A stretch of DNA of 64,000 nt from Helichrysum umbraculigerum (Eukaryota > Streptophyta > Magnoliopsida > Asterales > Asteraceae): assembly GCA_949592205.1 (NCBI GenBank), contig CATIUR010000001.1, forward strand, positions 311,640,250-311,704,249, read 5' to 3'. The notes under the pieces were generated by a model, which ran no database searches, was not told where the DNA came from, and saw nothing but the letters and a program-made list of their open reading frames with translations. Position 1 is the stretch's first letter. Every line of letters begins with the position of its first letter. Positions 46,401-54,539 of the stretch are shown here, piece after piece. The translations under genes were made by a program, and so were the position numbers.

Positions 46401-47860
46401 CTCGACCCACCGGTCTCCCCCTGTATGATTAAGGTACTACCGGCGGCGAGAGGGATTCGGACGATTTTATCGTGACAAACAATTTTGGCCCGGTACTTGG
46501 ATAACCAGTCCATACCCACGATGACATCAAAACTTCCTAGTTCAACAGGCATTAGATCGATTGAGAAGGTTTCGTTTGCGAGGTTTAAAGTGCAATTAGG
46601 TATCACACTACTGGTTTCTATGAGTTTACCATTTGCGAGCTCTACAGTGTACTTAACATCTAAGGCCGAAGGGGTGATATTAAGTAGTGGGCAAAACTCA
46701 TCAGATATGAAACTTTTATCAGCACCGGTATCAAATAATACTGAAGCAGTAAGATCGTTGAGAAGAAACGTACCCGTTACAACATTCGGGTCTTCCCTAG
46801 CTTCCCCAGCTTTGATGACAAATGCTCTGCTACGAGCAGGGTTGTTGTTCCGTTTGTTGCTGCTGTTGTTGTTGTTGTTTCTCTGCTTAGGGCAATTATT
46901 CTGAAAATGCCCAGGACTTCCGCACCCATAACAAGTCTTCGGGGCACTGGTGTTTCGACAATCCTTGGCCAGATGCCCAAAACGTTTGCAGTTTGTGCAA
47001 GGGCAGGAACCGTCGTGGTGACGATTGCATTTGGTACAGTAGGGTCTGCTTCCAACGTACCCTTTCCTTTCTGAAGTGCCAGATGAATAAGCCCTAAGGG
47101 GCTCAGGCTTTCGGTTGGTGATTTGGTTTGACGAGTTGGGGTTTCCTTCCCACTTTCGTTTGTTGTTTGTAGGTGGGGCTGAGGTTGTGTTACGGCGGAC
47201 AGCGTTTGCCGTGAGTTCGTGGGCCATACGGATGGCGTTCTGGATAGTACCTGGTTTGGATGAAGTCACCAGGTCCTGGAGTTTCTCGGGCAGTCCATCA
47301 ATGTATTTCTCGATCCTCTTGTACTCAGGATCGATCATGGTTGGGCACAGGAGTGCCAGCTGGTGGAAACGGTTGGTGTAACCGGTGATATCATTACCTT
47401 GCATCTTATGGTTCCAGAATTCCAGCTCCAGTTGTTTCAGTTCATCCCTGGGGCAATACTCACCCCTTAACATCTCCTTCAACTCCTCCCACGGGAGTTT
47501 GTAAGCATCGGCAACGCCCACAGTTTGGGCATAGGTGTTCCACCACGTGAGTGCGGTGTCAGTAAAAGTACTAACAGAGAACTTGACTTTGTCCCCCTCC
47601 GCACAGTTGCAGATAAGAAATACCGATTCAACTTTCTCTATCCATCGTATCAGACCGATCGCTCCCTCGGTACCTGCAAAGTTTAGAGGTTTGCAGTTCT
47701 GGAAGTCCTTGTAAGAACAAGGTTTAGCAGCAGTGGTTTCAGCGGCATCGCTGTTTCTCGAGGAATTTGGTGGAGTATTCCGAGCCAAGGCTTCAGTAAC
47801 AGCCTGGGTTATAAGGGAGGTAATCTGGGCATCCGTGTATGGTCGTGTCTTTGGCGGCAT
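43442..47860 (-). CDS. Gag-Pol polyprotein of Tekay D, uninterrupted
   Basis: One frame of 1472 residues, starting MPPKTRPYTDAQIT. Capsid region about 60-215. Three zinc knuckles: C275/C278/H282/C286 (irregular), C288/C291/H296/C301 and C310/C313/H318/C323. Protease DTGA at 377-380. RT about 590-770 with FIDD at 711-714. RNase H about 850-970 with D860. Integrase catalytic triad D1119, D1180, E1216 (35 residues between the last two). Chromodomain-like end about 1405-1462. There is no stop or frameshift. One oddity is that the integrase HHCC zinc site has Tyr at 1056 (codon 44693-44695) where copies A and C have His, and Phe replaces Ser two residues before it. The protein would make virus-like particles and copy the element RNA in the cytoplasm, then insert DNA in the nucleus. 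Whether it is active is unknown. Confidence 0.96.
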   Translation of the reverse strand: MPPKTRPYTDAQITSLITQAVTEALARNTPPNSSRNSDAAETTAAKPCSYKDFQNCKPLNFAGTEGAIGLIRWIEKVESVFLICNCAEGDKVKFSVSTFTDTALTWWNTYAQTVGVADAYKLPWEELKEMLRGEYCPRDELKQLELEFWNHKMQGNDITGYTNRFHQLALLCPTMIDPEYKRIEKYIDGLPEKLQDLVTSSKPGTIQNAIRMAHELTANAVRRNTTSAPPTNNKRKWEGNPNSSNQITNRKPEPLRAYSSGTSERKGYVGSRPYCTKCNRHHDGSCPCTNCKRFGHLAKDCRNTSAPKTCYGCGSPGHFQNNCPKQRNNNNNSSNKRNNNPARSRAFVIKAGEAREDPNVVTGTFLLNDLTASVLFDTGADKSFISDEFCPLLNITPSALDVKYTVELANGKLIETSSVIPNCTLNLANETFSIDLMPVELGSFDVIVGMDWLSKYRAKIVCHDKIVRIPLAAGSTLIIQGETGGSRLNLISCLKTRKFLRKGYPAILAHITEKKSEEKRLEDVPIVRDFPEVFPEELPGLPPPRQVEFSIDLVPGAAPVARAPYRLAPSELQELSTQLQELLDRGFIRPSSSPWGAPVLFVKKKDGSFRMCIDYRELNKLTVKNRYPLPRIDDLFDQLQGSSCYSKIDLRSGYHQLRVRDADIPKTAFRTRYGHCEFQVMPFGLTNAPAVFMDLMNRVCKPYLDKFVIVFIDDILIYSRSEQEHTQHLRAILELLRHEGLYAKFSKCEFWINTVQFLGHVVDSRGIHVDPSKIEAIKNWQAPTTPTEVRQFLGLAGYYRRFIENFSKIAKPLTVLTQKEKKFDWTDKQESAFQLLKSKLCSAPILSLPEGTDDFVVYCDASHQGLGCVLMQRDKVIAYVSRQLKVHEKNYTTHDLELGAVVFALKIWRHYLCGTRSTVFTDHKSLQHIFNQKDLNMRQRRWVELLTDYDCEIKYHPGKANVVADALSRKERTKPLRVRALSITIHNDLTTQIHLAQLEALKPDNFKNEALRGMDRQFEIRPNGVKYSSNRIWLPNFGNLRDLVMDEAHKSKYFIYPGSDKMYHGIKEFYWWPNMKADIALYVSKCLTCSKVKAEHQRPSGLLQQPEIPQWKWEQITMDFITKLPKSASGCDTIWVIVDRLTKSAHFLAIRETDKMERLTQIYIKEIVCQHGVPISIISDRDARFTSRFWQSLQKSLGTRLDMSTAYHPQTDGQSERTIQTLEDMLRACVVDSGTNWERHLPLCEFSYNNSYHTSIKAAPFEALYGRKCRSPICWTEVGESQLTGPELIHETTEKIVEIQNRLKAARDRQKSYADVRRKPLEFQVGDRVLLKVSPWKGVIRFGKRGKLNPRYIGPFEILEKIGPVAYRLQLPSELSSVHPTFHISNLKKCLSDETLIIPLDEIRIDDKLHFVEEPVEIMDREVKQLKQSRIPIVKVRWNSRRGPEFTWEREDQMRLKYPHLFTNSTPNATST

Positions 47861-48147
47861 GATTCTTCAATAAAAGAAATGAAGATACATGAGATTTTGT
47901 ATGAGCTGGTAATTGTCACAGATGTACACGTATAAAAGCAGTAATACATAACATCAACATGGAAAATGACAATTAATGTGAGTTGAGATAACAAAGGATA
48001 TCTGATAGATAAGGTGAGTTCAAAAGTTACATCCTACAGAGATATTACAAAAGGTGTCGGGAATGGTTACATCCGACTAGTTTATAGAGTAGTGCTAGAT
48101 AGTCCCTAGTTTACGAGATAGATTACAAGACAAAAACTACACAAATC
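47861..48147 (-). other. Copy D leader between the coiled-coil ORF and gag
   Basis: About 290 bases without a coding signal I can support. It is short enough for translation of gag from the same transcript to need reinitiation or bypass of the upstream ORF. Confidence 0.6.
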
Positions 48148-48654
48148 TTAATGTAGATTAATTTGTCCCATCAGCGCGACAAGGCGGTCCACGGTTTCTG
48201 CTAGTCGGTTGGTTTGCCTGGCGTTGTCTTCAACCAAGGCCAGTCGTTGTGCTAGTGTTCGAGAATGATCCGCAGTCTCCTGTGAACGTTGTTCACATTC
48301 TTCTAATCGGTTTCTTACAAGTTCATCTGCACCTAATTCGGCGGTCATAGAATCCTGAATTATGCTTACAGAGAGGTTGGTATCCTCTTGTTCTCGCTGT
48401 AGTTGTGATATGCGGTCAAGAGCTTGACGAAGCAGGTAAGTCATTCGGTGTTGTTCCAGTTCAAGATTTTCGAGTCTTTGCTCCTGACGGCGGAATTAGG
48501 TAGCCAACATCGGCACCGTGGGATGTGCCGAGTTCTGAGAGTTATGTACAGGATAAGGGCTGGTTCGAGGTGACCTTGTGTTCCTCCTGGCTACTCGTGG
48601 GTTCCGTGACCCATGTGAGTGAGAGTGTGTCGGATTAGGTGGTGTGTTTGCCAT
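48148..48654 (-). pseudogene. Pre-gag coiled-coil ORF of Tekay D, one nonsense codon
   Basis: A 169-codon frame lies in sense orientation between primer site and gag. It starts MANTPPNPTHSHSHGSRNPR, a basic Ser/Pro/His-rich part. A TAA at 48496-48498 then breaks it. It continues as a strongly helical, heptad-like region (LRQALDRISQLQREQ, NRLAETVDRLVALMGQ). The second part alone has an ATG at 48444. Translation in frame on both sides of the stop argues for a single former gene. I know no function; some chromoviruses and other gypsy elements carry extra ORFs. Coiled-coil assignment is by eye. Confidence 0.6.
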
Positions 48655-48974
48655 TCCTGTGGCAGAGTGTAAGTAAGACGAGGCTAATATGTATAAATAT
48701 ATAATATCCAGCCTAGTGTCTAGCACGTATCAAGAAATGGTCCGGTTCTCTCGTGATCAGAGTCAACTAACGCATTCCTGTTCGACACAACCATTTCAGA
48801 CCGCACATCATCTTTCCTTAATTGTACATAGTTGATCAGGCTATGTTAAATTAAAGTCGTATGATGTGATTCCTGAACCAATTATGCCTAGTAAGGGAAT
48901 ACTGCCTAATGGTCATAGTCTAGGTCCACTAAATGCAACCTAGTTCACTATAACCTTAGGCTCTGATACCAATC
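48655..48974 (-). other. Copy D 5' leader with tRNA-iMet primer-binding site
   Basis: Minus strand TGGTATCAGAGCC at 48959-48971 stands three bases inside the 5' LTR. The rest of the leader shows no gene. The leader end near the LTR (CTAGGTTATAGTGAACTAGG-like) resembles copy C. Confidence 0.88.
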
Positions 48975-51311
48975 TGTAACACCCCCAGATTTAGTGATTT
49001 GCGGAAGCATACTTGGGTGTTACTAATCAATATACAAAGCACAAGATATACAACAAACGACCTCTAAATGAGACGTTTTGTAAAATAATTACATTTCATA
49101 ATTAAATCGTTTGAAAACATATAGTTTTCTTTACAAAAATATGTAAGCCTAGAGTCCGCGTATGTGGCGGGAGATTCTATTACATAACCATAGTTACAAA
49201 AGATAATGCCAAAGAATCTCCGTTAAATGCAGTTTGGAAATCATGCGACTCTAGCTAGTAATCCTGGAGTGATCCTACTCCGTAAGTGTACCTGAGAATA
49301 CATGCTAAAAAGGGTCAACCAAAAGGTTGGTGAATCTCACAGGTTTATCAGTAAATAATCAGCTTGAACACAAGATTTCATCAGTAGTGCCCGTAGGCGT
49401 ATATCAAGTATTTGCAAATCTCGCAAAAGTAAAGAAATCAAGTTATACCGTTGCCATGAGGCTCATAATCGAAGCTTAACCCGTAAATAATCAGTTGCTC
49501 CCGTGACATGCTCGAAATTGAGCAAGCATAAGTAACGAAATAATAGTCGCCCGTTTATACATAACGGTTCGTGGTAGCGCTACTACCCCGGGCGGGGAGG
49601 GTCATTTCCCTAATGGATCCATTAACTACCGTTCGCGCTTAAGTACATAACTAACGATATATGATGGAGAGACTTCAGTAAATAGTAAATAACTCATGCA
49701 ATTCCGTTTGGTATAGTAAACAGTTTAGTACTTGTGTTCAAGAAAAATCAGTAGCATGCATCTCCCCCGATAAGTTAAAACAGTAAAAGTGGGGCCGTAA
49801 GACTCACCTGAGTCAAGCAGTGGTAAATAGCAAGTAGTAGTAAAGCAAGTAGGTTCTCCGAACCCGTGACCTTCTAGTGCCTAAACACGTAAGGTTAAGT
49901 AAGTAGATGTCTCGCAAGACCATCTAGGCTAGTTGTTCATACAACCCGTTGTGTTTAAATGTTGGTTTGTTCGCGTTCGTAACAAAGTATACGGCCCGTT
50001 GGTGATTTGTTATAATTAAAGTTTATCATTCAATACGCAATTTAAAGTAATTGTAATAGGAAAGTATGTTTTATTATGATTGTTAGGTCGTATCGTATAA
50101 GGATTTGAGGTTGTAAAAGTTCGACACTTAGTGAAAATGTGAGTTTTCAAGGTTCTGGTTTGTGCGACGTAGCATGCGACGTTGCAAGCGACGTAAGGTG
50201 CGACGTAGGCAGGTACGTCGCATGATGCGACCTTCGCAAATCAATGCGACGTAGGGGGCGACGTCGCTAATGCGACGTTGGTTCGGTTTGCGACGTTAAA
50301 GTCTACGTCGCTACGTGCGACGTCCGCAAGTTAATGCGACGTAATAGGCTGCGTCGCTAGTGCGACGTTGAGGTTTTTGTGCGACGTAGGTCGCGACGTC
50401 GCAGAGGCCCCTGGCCAGGTGCGACGTAGCGGTCTGTTGGCCGGAAAATGTGCCGAAAATGAGTTTTCCGGTTTCCGTTCGGTCCAAATCTTTTACCCAA
50501 CCCTTATATGAACATAATAAGCCTATTTAAACCATAAACTGGTAAAAATGGTCAAAAACGAGAGATGTCGGGATTTGTCGGAAACTTACAAAGTGCCGAA
50601 ACGAAATTCCGGAAAGATAGCGTTGTAGATCGTGAAGTGGTGAACGTTTTTCTCCAAACGGGTGGTATGATCCGAGTGCTTTTTGTGTTGTTATTTTGTG
50701 AAATTGTAAGATGGTGGTGGTGATAGTGAAGTTGGTGATTGAGAGAAAAAGAAAAGAGGAAAGAGAAGGGAGAGGTGAGAAATGGAAGGGAAAAGGAAGG
50801 AGGTGGGGGTTTTGTGTGAAAGCCCCCATTTTCAGTCCGCGTCTCCGCGCTCCGTGCGGTGTTCGTTTCCTCCGTCGTTTAAGCGTAAATATTTATTTCG
50901 CACGTTAATTATTCATTTAAAAAAAAATAAATAAATAAATAAATTTTGTTAAGTAATTTAATTGGATTATTTTTCTAATCTTTAAATAAGTTTGTGTAAT
51001 TTGTTTTTAAGTCGCGTAGTTTTAGTTGTACTAAATAGGATAATTTGGGAGTATTACTAAGATGCTATTCCGAATGTTATGATGTTTTTAAATAATGTTT
51101 TATGCTTAAATTTAAAATGTTTCACCAACGTCCGTATTTACCGAATCGAATTACATTCGATTTAAAACTGTGTACGATTAAATCAAATCGCGTATTCGTA
51201 TATACTCATCAATATATATTTTGTTACATCAATTAGCCTATCACAGAACTAATTACATGTATTTACAGAGAATTAGGCACTAATTCTAGTCCTAATTTGC
51301 TGGTTGTTACA
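48975..51311 (-). repeat. Copy D 5' LTR (element orientation)
   Basis: Nearly identical to 41073-43407. Differences include single substitutions and the AT-rich run near 50925. The array is at 50163-50430, and the terminal hairpin is next to the primer site. Confidence 0.97.
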
Positions 51312-51316
51312 AGGAA

Positions 51317-52627
51317 GATACACAAAATTAGTCTTTTGTTTTCCTAAAGATATCCCTTGAGCTTTCCGAGTATTCTGCCCCTCTTTGCTTGCTTTAGCAC
51401 CCTTTGAACCCACCTCGACAAATCCATCATTAGTTTTTGACTTTTTAGCTTGAGATGGACACAGATCAAAGGTGTGTCCAAAGATTTTACAGACGTCACA
51501 TCTGGAGGCTTCCACTCATATTCAACCCGAACATTTTCCTTCGTATAGCCCGATCCATCCAGCCTTGGAATAGCAATTACAATATTTTCTTTCAATACCT
51601 GATCCGAACCAATCTCAATCAAGGCTCTAGCAAAGCTAATTCTTCCCCATGAATCCATACACATAGTAGAAGTAAATGAATCCAGTCGTATAGGACGACC
51701 AATATTTGTTGCAATCATGCTCAACCCATCACTTGTAAAAGCAGCCATTGGGACATCATGGAACTTGACCCAAATAGGCACCTTAGTAAGATCTTCTTTC
51801 GATAAGCTAACTTTCGGAGCCCATTGGATAAGAATAATTGGAGCTGTTCTAACCATCCATGGCCCATTTTCAAGGACATTATTCATACCATTACTAGATG
51901 AAAACTTGAAGGAAAAAAATCCCCGAGCATTCATCATTACTTTCTGAAGACCATATTTTGACCAAACATTCCGTACATAGTTCTCAACAACCGGATAAGC
52001 AACCCGCTTACCAATAAAATAACCAACCAAAGTATTAGAAAACCTATTATTAACTTCCTCAACTGATGACAATGGAATAGTGACATCGGCCTCAATAACA
52101 GATACATCAGAAGGTAGGAAACGAAAATTAACTTTTTCCTTTGGAAGAGCAGCCTCAGGAGTAACCACACTCGCGTATGAAGCCTTACCAACATTAGTAG
52201 GCTGTTGCGAGTTCAAACTCTGTTCATTACCACTATGTTGAGATCCAGAATTCTGCGCATTAGAATGAACAGATGTATCCGTATCATCTCTACTAACCTT
52301 AGAAGGCTGTTGATCCACCTTTTTCGGTTCATTAGCTAAAACAGGTGGAACCAAGTTCTGTTTATCCTGTTCCGAACAAGGATTCTGATCAAACCCCGTT
52401 TTCAGCTTATCCAATTCGTCAACTTTCAGATTCTTCTGCACAAATGATGTAGTATTCACCTGGGTAGAACTAGACTGAGAATCCGAAACATGAGCAGCAG
52501 TCTTTACATCTTTGTTGGACACCATCGTTGGTTTCTTCAATATCGATTTGACATTAGGCTGTTTTGCAGCAGCCGTAGTATGCTTCTCTTTGACCCCTCT
52601 CCCCGGACTCATAAAACCCTTCTCCAT
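51317..52627 (-). pseudogene. LINE ORF1, N-terminal and middle part (DUF4283 plus zinc knuckle)
   Basis: The frame starts MEKGFMSPGRGVKEKH. A Ser/Gln-rich low-complexity region is followed by a DUF4283-like RNA-binding domain (about residues 155-360), with the motifs GYFIGKRVAYPVVENYV and WVKFHDVPMAAFTSDGL. One base is missing near 51508, so the CCHC knuckle CDVCKIFGHTFDLC is in the next frame. The reading runs to the Tekay D TSD at 51316. This architecture is that of ORF1 in plant L1-clade LINEs, an RNA-binding chaperone. A standalone DUF4283 gene is the alternative, but the TSD and poly-A argue for a LINE. Confidence 0.85.
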
Positions 52628-53272
52628 GTTACATAAACCAATCGACTCTCAAAGCTTCAACCAAAAGGCCGATCAACTTGTACAGCAACCACAAACCAAT
52701 AACCGGATCACCCCACACAGTGACAACAGTCCAATCAAAACCACAATCCTAGCAATGGCCGGAATATGATCAGAATTACAAAACAATCGGCTAAAAGTCT
52801 GATTATTGCACAAGCTACGCAATCAATCAGATACCAATCAACCTCACACAATAAATCACCAAACATAAATATTTCCTACCGAACGGAATCAGGAAGATCT
52901 AATCGAAAAAGAGGCCAGAAACCCTAATTCGCACTAGATCAGACCAGACCCGATGTAGGTGGATTGCAATTCGTTTGATGATATAAAGCGTACTCAGATA
53001 TATTACGATGTAAGAACAATAGGCCGGAATCAATAACCACAAGATCAATAGCAGGAAAATAAAAAACGATTTGAGAAACCCTAATATTTTCGCAAACTCT
53101 AAACCAAACAAGAACAGAAAATAAATCAACGTAACCTAGATGAAACAATGAGAAATCGCAAGGATTAAACAGTGAATATTAGCGAATTAAATCAAACTTG
53201 ATGGCAGAATTCGAAAATCGATTGAGTATCTAGGGATTTAGAAATCGCCACCATTGAGAGAGAAAACAAGTC
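52628..53272 (-). other. LINE 5' UTR
   Basis: About 645 bases between the TSD and the ORF1 ATG, with no frame I can support. Its presence up to the TSD shows that the insertion is not 5'-truncated. Confidence 0.75.
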
Positions 53273-53288
53273 AACCAAGAAAGATCTT
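53273..53288. repeat. Right target-site duplication of the LINE
   Basis: Second exact copy of AACCAAGAAAGATCTT (see 40402-40417). Confidence 0.95.
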
Positions 53289-53424
53289 GAAGCTTTACAA
53301 GCGAATCCGATTACTTATCATCCAGAGTTCAAGACGGAAGCTTTACGATTTCAGAAGGTTGTATCAGTTTGTTTAGCTCAAGGCGTTCATGCAGGAGGAA
53401 CGTTCCCTACAGACTGGAAGTGCT
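53289..53424 (+). pseudogene. SIRE 3' ORF, last 45 codons
   Basis: The reading EALQANPITYHPEFKTEALR continues the frame cut at 40417 and stops at TGA 53422-53424. Codon phase is kept when one copy of the 16-bp TSD is counted. Confidence 0.75.
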
Positions 53425-53451
53425 GAAGAAGTTTTGAAGACCTAGCTGCTG

Positions 53452-53464
53452 ACATGGGGGAGTT
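53452..53464 (+). other. SIRE polypurine tract
   Basis: ACATGGGGGAGTT stands directly before the LTR start TGTTGGTACA. Confidence 0.75.
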
Positions 53465-53909
53465 TGTTGGTACATTTTGTGTGTCAATCAGTTGGTCTAT
53501 CGAGTTGTACGTGTCATTATTTGATTTATATTGAAAATGTATTATTAGCGACACTTAAGTTTTAGTTTTGGGCGACACTTCATGAAGTGTCGCCAAGAAT
53601 GTGTTTAGAATAGTATGCGACACCGAAGGAAGTGTCGCATGGCCAATGTTTGCGACACTTGGCTAAGTGTCGCTAAGTCGGTCTGTTTTAGTATAAATAC
53701 AAACCTACGGGTTTAGAGCCAGGGTTGACGAAACCCTAGCACCATTTGTCGACAAAGCTAGTTTGTAAACAGTTCCATACGTTATCATCTCAATATAACA
53801 AGTTTCTATTTGTTGATTAATCGATTTCGGTTTGAGTTTACTTGTTATTTGTGTGATTGTTTGATTCCGCCAAGCAATCGGTTGTGTCAATCAGTTAAGA
53901 TCCAAGGCA
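53465..53909 (+). repeat. SIRE 3' LTR, right end uncertain
   Basis: It begins TGTTGGTACA. It has a GCGACACTT/AAGTGTCGC array (53548-53673), TATAAATA (53692-53699) and a short leader. The end could be at TGTCA (53889), ATCA (53893) or GGCA (53909); neither the other LTR nor the left TSD is visible to decide. Confidence 0.65.
53548..53673. repeat. GCGACACTT / AAGTGTCGC array in the SIRE LTR
   Basis: Seven to eight motifs in both orientations form hairpin-like pairs such as GCGACACTTCATGAAGTGTCGC split by short loops. The array ends 18 bases before the TATA box. Confidence 0.88.
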
Positions 53910-54412
53910 TAGGGGACTATCATAAAATATACAGAGAGAGGATATGATTGGGAACAAAAGAAGAAGAAAAACATAAATCGATTTACCAGTTTATTTTTGG
54001 CGGTGGCGTGGGAAAAGAGGAGCGGTGGAGTGGAAAACAGGAGTGATATTGGTTAGCGAAGCTACCAATCAAATTAAGGCATACAGTTGTATTTTTTATA
54101 TTTTCAAAGCAAAAATGGGACTGATTACACAATTAAGCAGGCCTTTTTGAAAAATATTTTTAGCTGAGTAAAGTAATTATGTGTTTTGCAGCATGCAAGC
54201 CTTTGGAACTCACAAACAATAAATATAGCAGGTTTGTAATATTAATGAAATTTAAAATTTAAATGGATCATAATCAAATTTAAATAGTGCCCCGTCACGC
54301 ATACTTCAGCGAAAGAATCTGGGCTAGCCACGTAAGCACAAAAAACAACCTTAGAAGAAGACAAGTCAGCGTTATGATGTCAGCAATAGTGTCCATTAAT
54401 AGATAGTATAGA
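53910..54412 (-). mobile_element. Helitron-like 5' terminus, minus strand, truncated by the SIRE insertion
   Basis: Reading leftward from 54412 on the minus strand gives TCTATACTATCTATTAATGG, preceded by A, the usual A/TC Helitron 5' junction. The next 40 bases (GCTGACATCAT, GCTGACTTGTC) match the terminus at 61148. The body is cut by the SIRE element; the 3' end is not in the window. About 500 bases of body show no gene. Confidence 0.55.
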
Positions 54413-54539
54413 TTACAAATGTTGCAAATACTTAATACATTTATACTCTTTTATCTTAAAAAATATCAAATTTCTAATTGAAAATTTTACAAAGTTAAAT
54501 GTCTTAATCCGCGTTGTCGCGGGTCCTTCACCTAGCTAG
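54413..54539 (+). mobile_element. Helitron-like 3' terminus remnant, plus strand
   Basis: A short GC hairpin (CCGCG at 54509-54513, CGCGG at 54518-54522) is followed by CACCTAGCTAG and then T. A hairpin a few bases before CTAG is the Helitron 3' signature. Because a minus-strand Helitron 5' end abuts it, one Helitron may have landed in another. Which CTAG (54535 or 54539) is the true end is unclear. Confidence 0.5.

Larger units (their letters stand above)
41073..51311 (-). mobile_element. Young, nearly intact Tekay-type chromovirus (copy D), minus strand
   Basis: LTRs of 2335 and 2337 bp (41073-43407, 48975-51311) differ at about a dozen positions by hand comparison. The TSD is AGGAA (41068-41072 and 51312-51316). 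The tRNA-iMet primer site, polypurine tract and an uninterrupted Gag-Pol are present. It inserted in ORF1 of the LINE. Confidence 0.97.
40418..53272 (-). mobile_element. Full-length ORF1-only LINE, minus strand, split by Tekay D
   Basis: The poly-A tail (poly-T at 40418-40427) and the 16-bp TSD define both ends. Without Tekay D it is about 2.6 kb: a 5' leader of about 645 bp, one ORF1 of about 580 codons, and a short 3' UTR ending in TACCCTTTACCC plus the A-tail. There is no endonuclease or reverse transcriptase, and no room for ORF2 between the ORF1 stop and the tail. It inserted in the SIRE 3' ORF. Confidence 0.88.
32487..53909 (+). mobile_element. SIRE-type Ty1/copia retrotransposon, decayed, with nested LINE and Tekay D
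   Basis: The order gag, protease, integrase, RT, RNase H, a long spacer, an extra 3' ORF, a polypurine tract and the 3' LTR is the SIRE/Maximus layout. The 5' LTR and gag start lie left of the window beyond Tekay A. The LINE insertion (40418-53272) splits the 3' ORF, and the codons rejoin exactly across its TSD. The right end is uncertain because the left TSD is not visible. Confidence 0.9.

Noticed and set aside
38664..53424. SIRE 3' ORF considered as a true envelope gene
   Set aside because: No signal peptide, fusion peptide or membrane anchor seen; the coiled-coil and acidic linker do not establish an envelope.
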